Below are positions 1-8,244 of a stretch of DNA of 64,000 nucleotides, one piece after another. This DNA comes from HRBIN30 sp964534275 (GTDB taxonomy: Bacteria; Desulfobacterota; Binatia; HRBIN30), in contig CAZHQG010000001.1 in the NCBI GenBank assembly GCA_964534275.1, positions 62,001 to 126,000 of the forward strand, in the 5' to 3' direction. The notes beneath the pieces are model-generated. The model saw nothing but the letters and a program-made list of their open reading frames with translations, had not been told where the DNA came from and searched no databases. Both the position numbers and the translations under genes were made by a program. How positions within the stretch are numbered: the first letter of the stretch is position 1; the number at the start of each line of letters is the position of its first letter.

Positions 1-672
1 GCTCGACCGCAAGTGCGCGCGAACGAATTCCGGCGTGACGACATCCAAGCTCGTGGCCATTTCCGTCCCCTCGGGAAACGTACAGCAGGCGGTGAACGCG
101 TTTGGCACGGCCACAACGGCAAGTCCGGCCGCCTGCGCTGCACGCACTCCGCGGGGGGAGTCTTCGAGGACCAAGCAGCGTTCGGCGGGCAGTTCGAGTG
201 CGGCGCGCGCTGCCAGGTAGGCGTCCGGGGCTGGCTTGGCGTGCTGGTAATCTTCCCGCGCGATCACCGCTTGAAATGCCTCCTTTAGGCCGAAGCGGGC
301 CAGAACCCAGTGAACGTCTGCGCGGCTCGAGTTTGTCGCGATGGCCAAGCGAAAGTGTGGGGCAAGTCGATCCACCGCTGCCCGCGCCCCCGGCATCAAC
401 GACACGCTCGATTCCAGGAGCTTGCGGTACAGCGGAGCTTTCTGGCGGCGCAAGTCGGCGGCAGTGATGGGCAGTCGATACGTATGCACCGCGTACTCCG
501 GGCCGGTGCCTTCGCCAATCCAGTGGACCGCGTATTCCTCGCGGCTCACCTGCACGCCAAATTGTGCGAGGACTTCGCTGTAGGCGCGGTAGTGGAGCTC
601 CTCGGAGTCCAAAAGCACGCCGTCGAGGTCGAAAATGACTCCGGCCTCCGCCCGGCCCGGTGTTCCGCTCAC
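1..672 (-). CDS. HAD-superfamily hydrolase (beta-phosphoglucomutase/phosphatase type), C-terminus outside window
   Basis: The reading frame is open to the left edge, so only the first 224 codons are visible. The N-terminus has the HAD nucleophile motif DLDGVLLDSEE, followed by a helical cap, the motif-II stretch IATNSS, and the motif-III/IV region AKPAPDAYLAA with LVLEDSPRGVRAA. That order is typical of the beta-phosphoglucomutase/sugar-phosphate phosphatase subfamily, and the substrate cannot be read from sequence. The GTG start (672-670) overlaps the TGA stop of the upstream cyclophilin gene by four bases, so the two are probably translationally coupled. The family is clear; the substrate is unknown. 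Confidence 0.85.
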   Translation of the reverse strand, partial: MSGTPGRAEAGVIFDLDGVLLDSEELHYRAYSEVLAQFGVQVSREEYAVHWIGEGTGPEYAVHTYRLPITAADLRRQKAPLYRKLLESSVSLMPGARAAVDRLAPHFRLAIATNSSRADVHWVLARFGLKEAFQAVIAREDYQHAKPAPDAYLAARAALELPAERCLVLEDSPRGVRAAQAAGLAVVAVPNAFTACCTFPEGTEMATSLDVVTPEFVRAHLRSS

Positions 673-1247
673 TTGTCGACGACGCGAACCGACTGAATGA
701 TCACCGGTTCCTTCGGTACGGCTTCGTGCATGCCGACTCGTTGCGTGGGTACTTGCGCAATCTTCATCACGACGTCCATCCCCTCCACCACCTTGCCGAA
801 CACGGCGTAGCCAAAGCCCGCCGGGGTTTCGTCGCGGTGGTCGAGGAACGCATTGTCTTTCACGTTGATGAAAAACTGCGAAGTGGCGCTATCGACCACG
901 CTCGTTCGCGCCATGGCGATGGTGCCGACTTGGTTCTTCAGCCCGTTGTTGGCCTCGTTCTTGATGGGTGGTTTTGTCGGTTTTTGTTGCAGGTCCTTGT
1001 CGTATCCGCCGCCTTGGATCATGAAGTTCGGGATGACCCGATGAAAGATCGTGCCATCGTAAAATCTGTCGTTCACGTAGGCGAGAAAATTCTTCACTGT
1101 CACCGGAGCTTTGTCGTCGAACAGCTCGATCTTGATGTCGCCCAGAGATGTTTTCATCAGCACCATGGTGTGCTTGGCCTCCTCTGCCCAAAGACGAGCG
1201 GGAGCGAGGATCGAAGCGAACAAGCATGCTAGAACGATGCGCGCCAT
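669..1247 (-). CDS. peptidyl-prolyl cis-trans isomerase, cyclophilin type, secreted
   Basis: A 192-residue cyclophilin that should catalyse cis-trans isomerisation of prolyl bonds during folding. Residues 1-21 look like a signal peptide ending near LWAEEA, which suggests a periplasmic, PpiA-like protein. Core motifs are intact: FHRVIPNFMIQGG, TIAMAR, SQFFINV and GYAVFGKV, including the catalytic Arg and the Gln/Phe pair. The frame is open further upstream, but this ATG is preceded by GCGGAGGTCT, a good ribosome site, and gives a clean signal peptide. The downstream HAD gene overlaps its stop codon. Confidence 0.93.
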   Translation of the reverse strand: MARIVLACLFASILAPARLWAEEAKHTMVLMKTSLGDIKIELFDDKAPVTVKNFLAYVNDRFYDGTIFHRVIPNFMIQGGGYDKDLQQKPTKPPIKNEANNGLKNQVGTIAMARTSVVDSATSQFFINVKDNAFLDHRDETPAGFGYAVFGKVVEGMDVVMKIAQVPTQRVGMHEAVPKEPVIIQSVRVVDK

Positions 1248-1353
1248 ATCCAGACCTCCGCAAACTCGTTGTGCCGGCCGCTGATAGCAGCTTTGCGTGG
1301 TGGCGCAAAGCAAGCGCGGGTACGCGCTTCGAAGCGTGCAGGGAGGGCACGCG

Positions 1354-2301
1354 ATGACCGACAATGGTTGGGCGGTGGACATCCGCGGGCTGACGCGGGT
1401 GTTCGATCATTTCGTCGCCGTGGATCACATCGACTTGCGGGTGCCGCGCGGAATCGTGTTCGGGTTTCTCGGTCCGAACGGAGCTGGGAAGTCGACGACG
1501 ATCCGCATGTTGTGCGGCATCTTACGGCCGACTGCAGGCGCCGGGACCGTGGGCGGTTTCGACCTTTGGAGCCAAACCGAGGAACTCAAACACCACATTG
1601 GGTACATGTCGCAAAAATTCTCGCTTTACGAGGATCTCACGGTCCAGGAAAATCTCGAGTTTTTCGCGGGAGTGTACAGCGTGCACGGCAGCCAGCGCCG
1701 CCGCCGGATCGCTTGGGCACTGGAAATGGCGGGCTTGGTCGGGCGCGAACAGGTGCTCACGCGCGAGCTGGCCGCAGGATGGCGCCAGCGGCTTGCACTT
1801 GGCTGCGCGATTTTGCACGAGCCACCGCTGTTGTTTCTCGACGAGCCGACTTCAGGCGTCGATCCGTTGTCGCGCCGGCGTTTCTGGGAAATGATTGCCG
1901 AGCTTTCGGAGCGTGGGGTAACAGTGTTCGTCACCACCCATTACATGGACGAAGCGGAACATTGCGACGAGCTAGCGTTGATTTATGCCGGTCGCGTCGT
2001 GGCGTGCGGAAGTCCGGCGCAGTTGAAAACCGAATGCGTGCGCCATGCACTGTTGGAGATTTCTCCGTCCGACTTGATGGGCGCGTACGGGCTTCTCAAA
2101 GCAGCGCCAGGGGTGTTGGCGGTGGCGTTGTTTGGCGACCGGTTGCACGTCTCCGTCAGCGATCCGGTGCGCGCAGCAGAAACGCTGCCGCCCTTGCTCG
2201 CGCAGCATGGAATCACCGTGGGATCGGTGGAGCGCATCGAGCCTTCGCTTGAAGACGCGTTCGTGGCCATCATCGAGCAAAGCGGAGTGCAGGAACGGTG
2301 A
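1354..2301 (+). CDS. ABC-2 type exporter, ATP-binding protein
   Basis: A 315-residue cytoplasmic ATPase that should power the two permeases that follow. The Walker A motif is GPNGAGKST (about residues 40-48), the Q-loop is in QKFSLYEDLT, and the signature is the non-canonical AAGWRQR in place of LSGGQ. Walker B is LLFLDEPTSGVDP and the switch His lies in TTHYMDEAE. The altered signature is usual in the DrrA/YbhF/RbbA-like branch. The start follows GGGAGGG. The stop overlaps the GTG of the first permease. The order ATPase-permease-permease resembles ybhF-ybhS-ybhR, but no HlyD-like subunit is present in the window. Substrate unknown, possibly a hydrophobic compound or drug. Confidence 0.92.
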   Translation: MTDNGWAVDIRGLTRVFDHFVAVDHIDLRVPRGIVFGFLGPNGAGKSTTIRMLCGILRPTAGAGTVGGFDLWSQTEELKHHIGYMSQKFSLYEDLTVQENLEFFAGVYSVHGSQRRRRIAWALEMAGLVGREQVLTRELAAGWRQRLALGCAILHEPPLLFLDEPTSGVDPLSRRRFWEMIAELSERGVTVFVTTHYMDEAEHCDELALIYAGRVVACGSPAQLKTECVRHALLEISPSDLMGAYGLLKAAPGVLAVALFGDRLHVSVSDPVRAAETLPPLLAQHGITVGSVERIEPSLEDAFVAIIEQSGVQER

Positions 2302-3437
2302 AGCGTGGGCGGTATTCGTTGTCGTGGCGTACCATTCGGGCCATCTTGCGGCGCGAATTTACCGACGTGTTGCGTGATCGCCGCAGTTTGCTGCTGACGT
2401 TTTTGTACCCGATCAGCATGCTGCTGCTGTACGGGTACGGAATTCGGTACGACGTGAACAACGTTCCGCTGACCCTGTTGGATTACGACCGCAGCAGCCA
2501 CAGTCGTTTGTTGGCCGAGCAAATGGTGCGCTCCGGATACTTTCGCCTCGTGCGCGTGGCCCGCGACTACGAAGAAGTCCAGCGTGATTTGACCACCGAT
2601 GCCAGCCGCGCCGCAGTGGTGATTCCACCCGACTTTTCCCGTCGGTTGCGTGCGGGGGAACCGGTAGCGGTGCAAGCCTTGATCGACGGTGCAGATTCGA
2701 ACACGGCGACCATCGCGCAAAGTTATCTCCTGGCCATGGTGGCGAGTTTCGGGGCGCGACTCGAGGTGGTCGATCCGGTGCGCGCGGGCCCCGCCATCCA
2801 GGTAGCGAGCCGGGTGTGGTACAACCCCGAGTTGCTCAGCGTGAACTTCATCGTACCGGGGGTGATCGCCGTGATCATGATGATCGTGGGGGCCATCCTC
2901 ACGGCGCTCAGCATCGTCAAGGAAAAGGAGCGGGGAACGATCGAACAAATCCTCGTCTCGCCCATTCGCCCGCTCGAGATGATGATTGGCAAGATCGTTC
3001 CGTACGTGCTGATCGCCTTGATCGATCTCGCGATTGTCATCACGGCGGGGTACTTGGTCTTCGGCGTGCCGATCAAGGGGAGCTTGTGGCACTTGGCGGT
3101 GTTTTCCGTGCTGTACCTGACGGCCTCGCTTGGAACGGGAGTGTTCGTGTCGACTCTGGCGGACACGATGCAGTCGGCGATGCTCGCTGCAATTTTCATT
3201 TCGCTCTTGCCCGCGGTGCTGCTGTCGGGGTTTGTGTTTCCGCTCGAGCATATGCCGGTGGGGATTCGCGTGTTGTCCTACTTTTTCCCGGGCCGGTATT
3301 TTGTCACCGCCATTCGCGGCATTTACTTGAAGGGCGTCGGGTTGGAGGTGCTGTGGCCCGAGGCGCTGATGTTGGCCGCTTTTTGTGTGGGCATCGTGTG
3401 GCTCAGTGCAAGCCGGTTTCAGGAGAAGCTCGGATGA
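2298..3437 (+). CDS. ABC-2 type exporter permease, first copy
   Basis: A 379-residue inner-membrane permease of the ABC-2 family (YbhS/YhhJ-like). One N-terminal membrane helix (LLLTFLYPISMLLLYGYGI) is followed by a large extracytoplasmic domain and then five C-terminal helices. The EKERGTIEQILVSPI motif just after the second helix is characteristic of the family. The GTG start overlaps the ATPase stop (GTGA), and its own stop overlaps the ATG of the second permease (ATGA), so the three genes form one operon. It is a diverged paralogue of the next gene, and the two probably make a heterodimeric channel. Confidence 0.9.
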   Translation: MKRGRYSLSWRTIRAILRREFTDVLRDRRSLLLTFLYPISMLLLYGYGIRYDVNNVPLTLLDYDRSSHSRLLAEQMVRSGYFRLVRVARDYEEVQRDLTTDASRAAVVIPPDFSRRLRAGEPVAVQALIDGADSNTATIAQSYLLAMVASFGARLEVVDPVRAGPAIQVASRVWYNPELLSVNFIVPGVIAVIMMIVGAILTALSIVKEKERGTIEQILVSPIRPLEMMIGKIVPYVLIALIDLAIVITAGYLVFGVPIKGSLWHLAVFSVLYLTASLGTGVFVSTLADTMQSAMLAAIFISLLPAVLLSGFVFPLEHMPVGIRVLSYFFPGRYFVTAIRGIYLKGVGLEVLWPEALMLAAFCVGIVWLSASRFQEKLG

Positions 3438-4570
3438 GGTCCGCGTTGTCTCGCATTGCCCACGTCGTGTGGAAGGAGTTCATCCAGCTCGCGCGCGACC
3501 GACGGATGTTCGTTCTCGTGCTGCTGATGCCGGTCATCGAGTTGTTCATCTTCGGGTACGTGGTTGCCACGGACATCACCGACATTGCCATCGCGGTGTG
3601 CGATTACGACCGTTCGGCGGCAAGCCGCGAATACGTGGACCATCTCGTTCACAGTGGCTACTTCCGCGTGGCTGCCAGTTGTTCGGGCGTGAACGATGCC
3701 AATCGCTTGCTCGATCGGGGGGTGGTGAAGGTGGTGCTGACCATCCCGCCAAATTTTTCGGAGCAGCTTCGGCGCGGGAAGGTGGCCGAAATCTCCGCAT
3801 TGCTCGATGGCAGTAACTCGAACATCGCCATGATTGCCTCGGCCTACTTGGAACAAATTACGCTCACGCGCGCGGTGCACGTGCGGTTCCCCGGCCGGGG
3901 CGTGGGCGACCGCGTGGTTGCGCATCCGGTGGTGGAGGTTCAGCCGCGCGTGTGGTTCAATCCAGAGTTGCGCAGTGTGCGGTACATGGTGCCCGCGATC
4001 ATTTGCGTGTTGTTGATGGAGTCGCTCGTCGTGCTGACCGCAATTGCCATCGTGCGGGAGAAGGAACGGGGCACGATGGAACAACTGATCGTGACTCCGA
4101 TCGCTGCCAGCGAGCTCGTGTTGGGAAAGGCGCTACCGTTCATCGTAATCGGTTATGTCAACATGGGCGCGGTGATGTTGGCCGGGCGCTACTGGTTTGG
4201 CGTGCAAATGGTAGGCTCGCTGGGTTTGCTACTGGCGTTGAGTCTGCTGTTCATCATGACGTGCCTTGGAATGGGGCTGTTCGTGTCCACGGTTTCCAAT
4301 ACCCAGCAGCAAGCATCGATGCTCGGGCAGTTTTTGTTGCTGCCAAACATGTTTTTTTCGGGCTTCATGTTCCCGATTTCCAGTATGCCCGAAGCGATCC
4401 AGTACCTCACGTACATCATTCCGCTCAAATACTACATCACCATCGTGCGAGGGATTTTTCTCAAGAACGCGGGATGGGCAGAGCTGTGGGACGAGAGCTT
4501 GATTTTGCTGGTCTTCGGCGTGGCCATTTTGGCGGCGGCCAGTGTCTCGTTCCGCAAGCAGATTCAGTGA
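3434..4570 (+). CDS. ABC-2 type exporter permease, second copy
   Basis: A 378-residue paralogue of the preceding permease with the same layout: an N-terminal helix (LVLLMPVIELFIFGYVV), an extracytoplasmic domain with the VCDYDRSAASRE segment, then five helices. EKERGTMEQLIVTPI matches the family signature. The ATG overlaps the upstream TGA by four bases. The longer open frame upstream is a shadow of the first permease. It is the last gene of the exporter operon, and a short hairpin follows the stop. Confidence 0.9.
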   Translation: MRSALSRIAHVVWKEFIQLARDRRMFVLVLLMPVIELFIFGYVVATDITDIAIAVCDYDRSAASREYVDHLVHSGYFRVAASCSGVNDANRLLDRGVVKVVLTIPPNFSEQLRRGKVAEISALLDGSNSNIAMIASAYLEQITLTRAVHVRFPGRGVGDRVVAHPVVEVQPRVWFNPELRSVRYMVPAIICVLLMESLVVLTAIAIVREKERGTMEQLIVTPIAASELVLGKALPFIVIGYVNMGAVMLAGRYWFGVQMVGSLGLLLALSLLFIMTCLGMGLFVSTVSNTQQQASMLGQFLLLPNMFFSGFMFPISSMPEAIQYLTYIIPLKYYITIVRGIFLKNAGWAELWDESLILLVFGVAILAAASVSFRKQIQ

Positions 4571-4572
4571 AA

Positions 4573-4591
4573 CTCGCCAGCGCTTGGCGAG
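4573..4591. terminator. hairpin between convergent exporter operon and glmS
   Basis: A perfect 7-bp stem, CTCGCCA/TGGCGAG, encloses a 5-base loop directly after the permease stop and before the convergent glmS 3' end. There is no T-tract, so its role as a terminator is inferred from position and symmetry only. Confidence 0.4.
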
Positions 4592-4683
4592 GGCGCTCGC
4601 TGCTCGACCGGTCGCTCCCGATGCTTTCCGGCGGATTCGGCCGAGGCTACGCCTCAAGCTTCCGGCGTGGACGAAGGTGGGTC

Positions 4684-6495
4684 TTACGCCACCGTAACGG
4701 ATTTGGCCAGGGACCGTGGTTTGTCCACGTTCCGCTTGAGTGCCGTGGCCGTAAAGTAAGCCAGCAACTGCGCACCGACCAAGGGGAGCAGGGGTGCCGT
4801 GAGGGGATGGGAGGCACGAAACATCACTGCTTCGTCGAACAGTTCCGGAGTATCTTCGAAAGCAAACCCGAGCACGAAACCGCCGCGAGCGCGCACCTCT
4901 TCCACACTCGAGACCGTGAGGTTGTACAACTCCCCGCAGGTGCGGGGCGGCACGAAAATCAGAGTGCGCAAGTGTTCGTCGACCAAGGAGAGGGTGCCAT
5001 GTTTGAGGAAGCCCCCGGCCATGCCCTCGACATGCAGATAAGTGACCTCTTTCATTTTCAGCGCAGCCTCGAGGGCGACGGGGTAGTAAATTCCACGCCC
5101 GAGGAAGAGCCAATTGTGCATGTGGGCATGGCGGTACGCGAGGGCGCGCAGAATGCCCGACTGCTCGTTCAGCAAGGTTTCGATTTCCCCAGGCAAACGG
5201 TGTAGAGCGGAGTACAGTTCGTCGCGGCGCGAACGGTCGATGAGGCCACGGCGTGCGCCCAGCTCGATCGCAAGCCGAGTCAGCAGCACCATTTGAACCA
5301 GTGCTGCCTTGGTACTCACGACGCACACTTCCGGACCCGATCCTTGCAGGATCACGTGGTCGACAAGGCGCGCGATAGACGAGCCGACTACATTGACGAT
5401 GGCTGCAGTGCGGGCCCCGCGGTCCTTCGCATGGCGCAGGCTCGTGAACGTGTCGTAAGTTTCTCCGGACTGCGAAATTGCCAGAACCAGGGTGTTCGCG
5501 TCGCTCTTGTCCAGGTAGCGGAACTCATCGGAACTCACGGGCAGCACGTCGAGGTCGGCAAGTTCCGCGAACAGGTACTGCCCGTACAGGGCCACGTAGT
5601 AAGTGGTGCCGACGCCGATGACGTACACCCGCCGGGCACTGTCGAGCGCCTCCACTACCTTGCCGATCGCCGGGTCTTCCATCGCGAGGGCCGTGCGCAC
5701 GGCCAGCGGCTGCTCGTGGATTTCTTTGAGCATGAAGTGCGGGTATCCGCCCTTGCGTGACAACTCCGGATCCCACGGAATCACCGTCACAGGTTTCTCG
5801 ATCACCTCGCCGGTGCGCACGCTTTTGATGGCGTAGCTGTCCTTCGCCACGATTCCGTATTCGCCATCGTCGAGAATGACGGTGTTTTTCGTGTACTCGA
5901 TAAACGCGTTGAAGTCCGAGCCAACGTAGTTGGCATCGCTGCCAAGCCCGATGATCAGAGGGCTTTCGTGGCGTGCGCAGTAAATACGCTCCGGGTCGTA
6001 CGTGGAAATCATCGCCAGGGCGTAACTGCCCTCAAGGTCGCGTAACGTGGCCACCCACGCGCTTTCCACGTCGCCGGTAAGACGAAAGTGCTCTTCCACG
6101 AGGTGTGCGATCACCTCGGTATCGGTCTCCGAGCGGAAGCGGTGCCCGGCTTGTTCGAGGCGTTCGCGCAAGCGGCGAAAGTTCGCGATGATGCCGTTAT
6201 GCACCACGGCAAACCGGCCATCGCAGCTCAAGTGCGGGTGGGCATTTTCGCGGGTGACCTTGCCATGGGTTGCCCAACGAGTGTGGGCGATGCCGACATG
6301 GGCAGCGAGGTTGCGGAGGCTGGCCCGGCTGTCGACTTCGTCGACGGTGCCGACGTCTTTGCGGACCTCGATATGCTGGTTTTCCAGAAACGCCACACCG
6401 CACGAGTCGTAGCCGCGGTACTCGAGCTGGTGCACGCCCTCGTACAGCCGGTCGTGAATGGGATGAAAGCTCGCGACCCCGCTAATGCCACACAT
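4684..6495 (-). CDS. glmS: glutamine-fructose-6-phosphate aminotransferase (isomerising)
   Basis: A 603-residue GlmS, full length for the family. It makes glucosamine-6-phosphate from fructose-6-phosphate and glutamine, the entry step of amino-sugar synthesis. The N-terminal Ntn-type glutaminase domain begins MCGISG with the catalytic Cys2 and has the RGYDSCG and HTRWATHG motifs. Two SIS isomerase domains follow (SQSGETYDT near residue 350; second domain with HNWLFLGRG and KEVTYLHVEG). The C-terminal tail KPRSLAKSVTV is the conserved end. The usual ELKHGP segment reads FLKHGT here. The gene begins 4 bases after the GlmU-like gene, so both are probably one operon for UDP-amino-sugar supply. 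Confidence 0.97.
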   Translation of the reverse strand: MCGISGVASFHPIHDRLYEGVHQLEYRGYDSCGVAFLENQHIEVRKDVGTVDEVDSRASLRNLAAHVGIAHTRWATHGKVTRENAHPHLSCDGRFAVVHNGIIANFRRLRERLEQAGHRFRSETDTEVIAHLVEEHFRLTGDVESAWVATLRDLEGSYALAMISTYDPERIYCARHESPLIIGLGSDANYVGSDFNAFIEYTKNTVILDDGEYGIVAKDSYAIKSVRTGEVIEKPVTVIPWDPELSRKGGYPHFMLKEIHEQPLAVRTALAMEDPAIGKVVEALDSARRVYVIGVGTTYYVALYGQYLFAELADLDVLPVSSDEFRYLDKSDANTLVLAISQSGETYDTFTSLRHAKDRGARTAAIVNVVGSSIARLVDHVILQGSGPEVCVVSTKAALVQMVLLTRLAIELGARRGLIDRSRRDELYSALHRLPGEIETLLNEQSGILRALAYRHAHMHNWLFLGRGIYYPVALEAALKMKEVTYLHVEGMAGGFLKHGTLSLVDEHLRTLIFVPPRTCGELYNLTVSSVEEVRARGGFVLGFAFEDTPELFDEAVMFRASHPLTAPLLPLVGAQLLAYFTATALKRNVDKPRSLAKSVTVA

Positions 6496-6499
6496 GCGT

Positions 6500-7708
6500 T
6501 CACCTCGGGTTCGGTACCGTGAAGTGATGGGGAACGATCGTGCCTGCTTCGATCACCGTACCGGGGGCAAGGGTATTGCCGGCACCAATCTTGGCGCGGT
6601 CGCCAATGAAGGCGCCGAGTTTGGTGAGCCCGGATTCTACCATGGTCCCGCGGATGTTGACGGCAATCGGGCTCCGATCCATGGTTTCGTTGACCGTCAT
6701 CGTGCCCGACCCGATATCCACCTGTTCGCCCACCACGCTGTCGCCAACGAACGAGAGCCGACCGATGCGGGCGCCGCCGAACAGCACGCAGTTTTTCAGC
6801 TCCACGCCGTAGCCAATGGTGGAGCCAGGCCCGAGGGAAGAGTAGCTGCGGACGAGTACGTTGTTGCCCACGTAGCAATCGCGGCCGATGTAGCACGGAC
6901 CGGCCAGCACTGCGCCGGCGCGCACCACGGAACCGGCTTCGATGCGGACCGGTCCGACGATCGTCACGTTCGTATCGAGCTTGGCGTCGCGCGAGATCCG
7001 AGCCTCCTCCCACGTATCCATCACCATGCGATTCGCGGCCAGCACGTCCCAGGGAAACTCGACGTCGATCCAGCCCTCCTCCCAAATGGAAGCATGGATG
7101 CCCACCCCAGTCGTCAGCCGCTCGAACACCCGCTCCATGTCTTTGCCGGATTCTTCGAGCCAGGAAAACAGGTCGGTGGGCAAGATGAAAAACCCAGAAA
7201 GCACGTAGTTCCCGAGGCCCGGTCTTTGCGGCTTTTCGACGATCTTGGTGATCCGCGTACCACTCAGGTACACGTTGCCGTAACGGCCCGTAGGCGGCCC
7301 AGGCAAGCAGACGCCAGCGATCGGGCTTTTGAAGGTGTTGAACGACTGCAGGAGCTGCAAGAACGGGTTCCCTGAGGTGACCACGTCGCCGTACACAAGA
7401 ACGAAGGATTCGCCCGGCATGAACTTGCCCCGAGCGCACAAGATGGCGTCGGCAATGCCTTGCGGCCGTTCTTGCCGGACGTAGCTCAGGTGGATCCCCA
7501 ACGAGGAGCCGTCGCCAAAGGCGTTCTCCACCACGGACCCATTTTGGCCCAGCACGATCGTCACGTCGGTGATCCCAGCCTCGCGCAAATGCTGCAACGT
7601 GCGCCGCAGGAGGGAGCCGCCAGCCACGACGGTCATGGACTTCGGCCGAGTCGCCGAAAAAGGCACCAGGGTTCTGCCCGCTCCGCCCGTGAGCACCAGT
7701 GCTTTCAT
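6500..7708 (-). CDS. bifunctional sugar-1-phosphate nucleotidylyltransferase/acetyltransferase, GlmU-like
   Basis: A 402-residue protein with an N-terminal nucleotidyltransferase (Rossmann-like, about residues 1-230) and a C-terminal left-handed beta-helix made of hexapeptide repeats (about 250-400). This is the architecture of archaeal-type GlmU and related enzymes. The start MKALVLTGGAGRTLVPFSA corresponds to the GGxGTRLxP nucleotide-binding loop, but the Thr-Arg pair is swapped (GRTL); TRPKSM is the PKPM equivalent. GlmS directly downstream suggests it makes UDP-GlcNAc or a related sugar nucleotide. A pure glucose-1-phosphate thymidylyltransferase-like role is possible. The start has GGGAGGGAAGGAACGG upstream. 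No glmM is seen in the window. Confidence 0.85.
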   Translation of the reverse strand: MKALVLTGGAGRTLVPFSATRPKSMTVVAGGSLLRRTLQHLREAGITDVTIVLGQNGSVVENAFGDGSSLGIHLSYVRQERPQGIADAILCARGKFMPGESFVLVYGDVVTSGNPFLQLLQSFNTFKSPIAGVCLPGPPTGRYGNVYLSGTRITKIVEKPQRPGLGNYVLSGFFILPTDLFSWLEESGKDMERVFERLTTGVGIHASIWEEGWIDVEFPWDVLAANRMVMDTWEEARISRDAKLDTNVTIVGPVRIEAGSVVRAGAVLAGPCYIGRDCYVGNNVLVRSYSSLGPGSTIGYGVELKNCVLFGGARIGRLSFVGDSVVGEQVDIGSGTMTVNETMDRSPIAVNIRGTMVESGLTKLGAFIGDRAKIGAGNTLAPGTVIEAGTIVPHHFTVPNPR

Positions 7709-8244
7709 GGAAATACCGTTCCTTCCCTCCCGCGCGCGTACCCTTCGATGGAAGCCGTACCTTACTCTGGAGTAGACCCAATTCTCAAGGCGGACTTCTC
7801 GGTGCTACTCGTAAGCCTTGCCACGGTCGCACACCCGCCCCCTCCCCAAAACCGGACTTCCGCCTTTACGAGAACAGGGCCAAGATGGCCGAACTCTTCG
7901 TGAGGGGCCGCCTCGATCTGCCCCTATCACAGGCACGACACCGGCGCGCAAGACGAGGAAAGGTAAGACGATCGCCTTCCCAGAAGCGCTGCTGCACGCC
8001 GTTCCGGCATGCAGGCGTTACGGCGACGCGGTGTTCGCGCCATGCCGGGAACGAACTCCGCGCCAGGTCGAGTGCGGCCCACGGTGAAGTGGCAATCGTT
8101 TCACCGAGTGTCTCCGTCGGTCTACACTCTGCCGAGAGCGCAGTAAGTGGCCGAGCGGGATGCAAACGCCTTCAGTAAAAATTCTGCTCTTGACTTTTAA
8201 AAAAAAAAAGAGGCAGACTGGGACTACAACAAGGGGTCAAAGGC
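7709..8244. other. 536-bp intergenic region with an A11 tract
   Basis: No supported gene. The region carries the promoter side of the GlmU-like gene on one strand and the leader of the ELWxxDGT gene on the other. The only salient element is TTGACTTTTA running into an 11-base A tract (8199-8209). It sits about 35 bases before the downstream start and is very unlike the surrounding GC-rich sequence. Confidence 0.5.

Noticed and set aside
2816..3433. Extension of the second ABC permease frame upstream
   Set aside because: It is a frame-shifted shadow of the first permease; the ATGA overlap start gives the normal family N-terminus.
8146..8180. Possible tRNA: the string GTGGCCGAGCGGG resembles a Ser/Leu tRNA D-arm and recurs near 10060
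   Set aside because: No acceptor stem, anticodon arm or T-arm sequence follows at either site.
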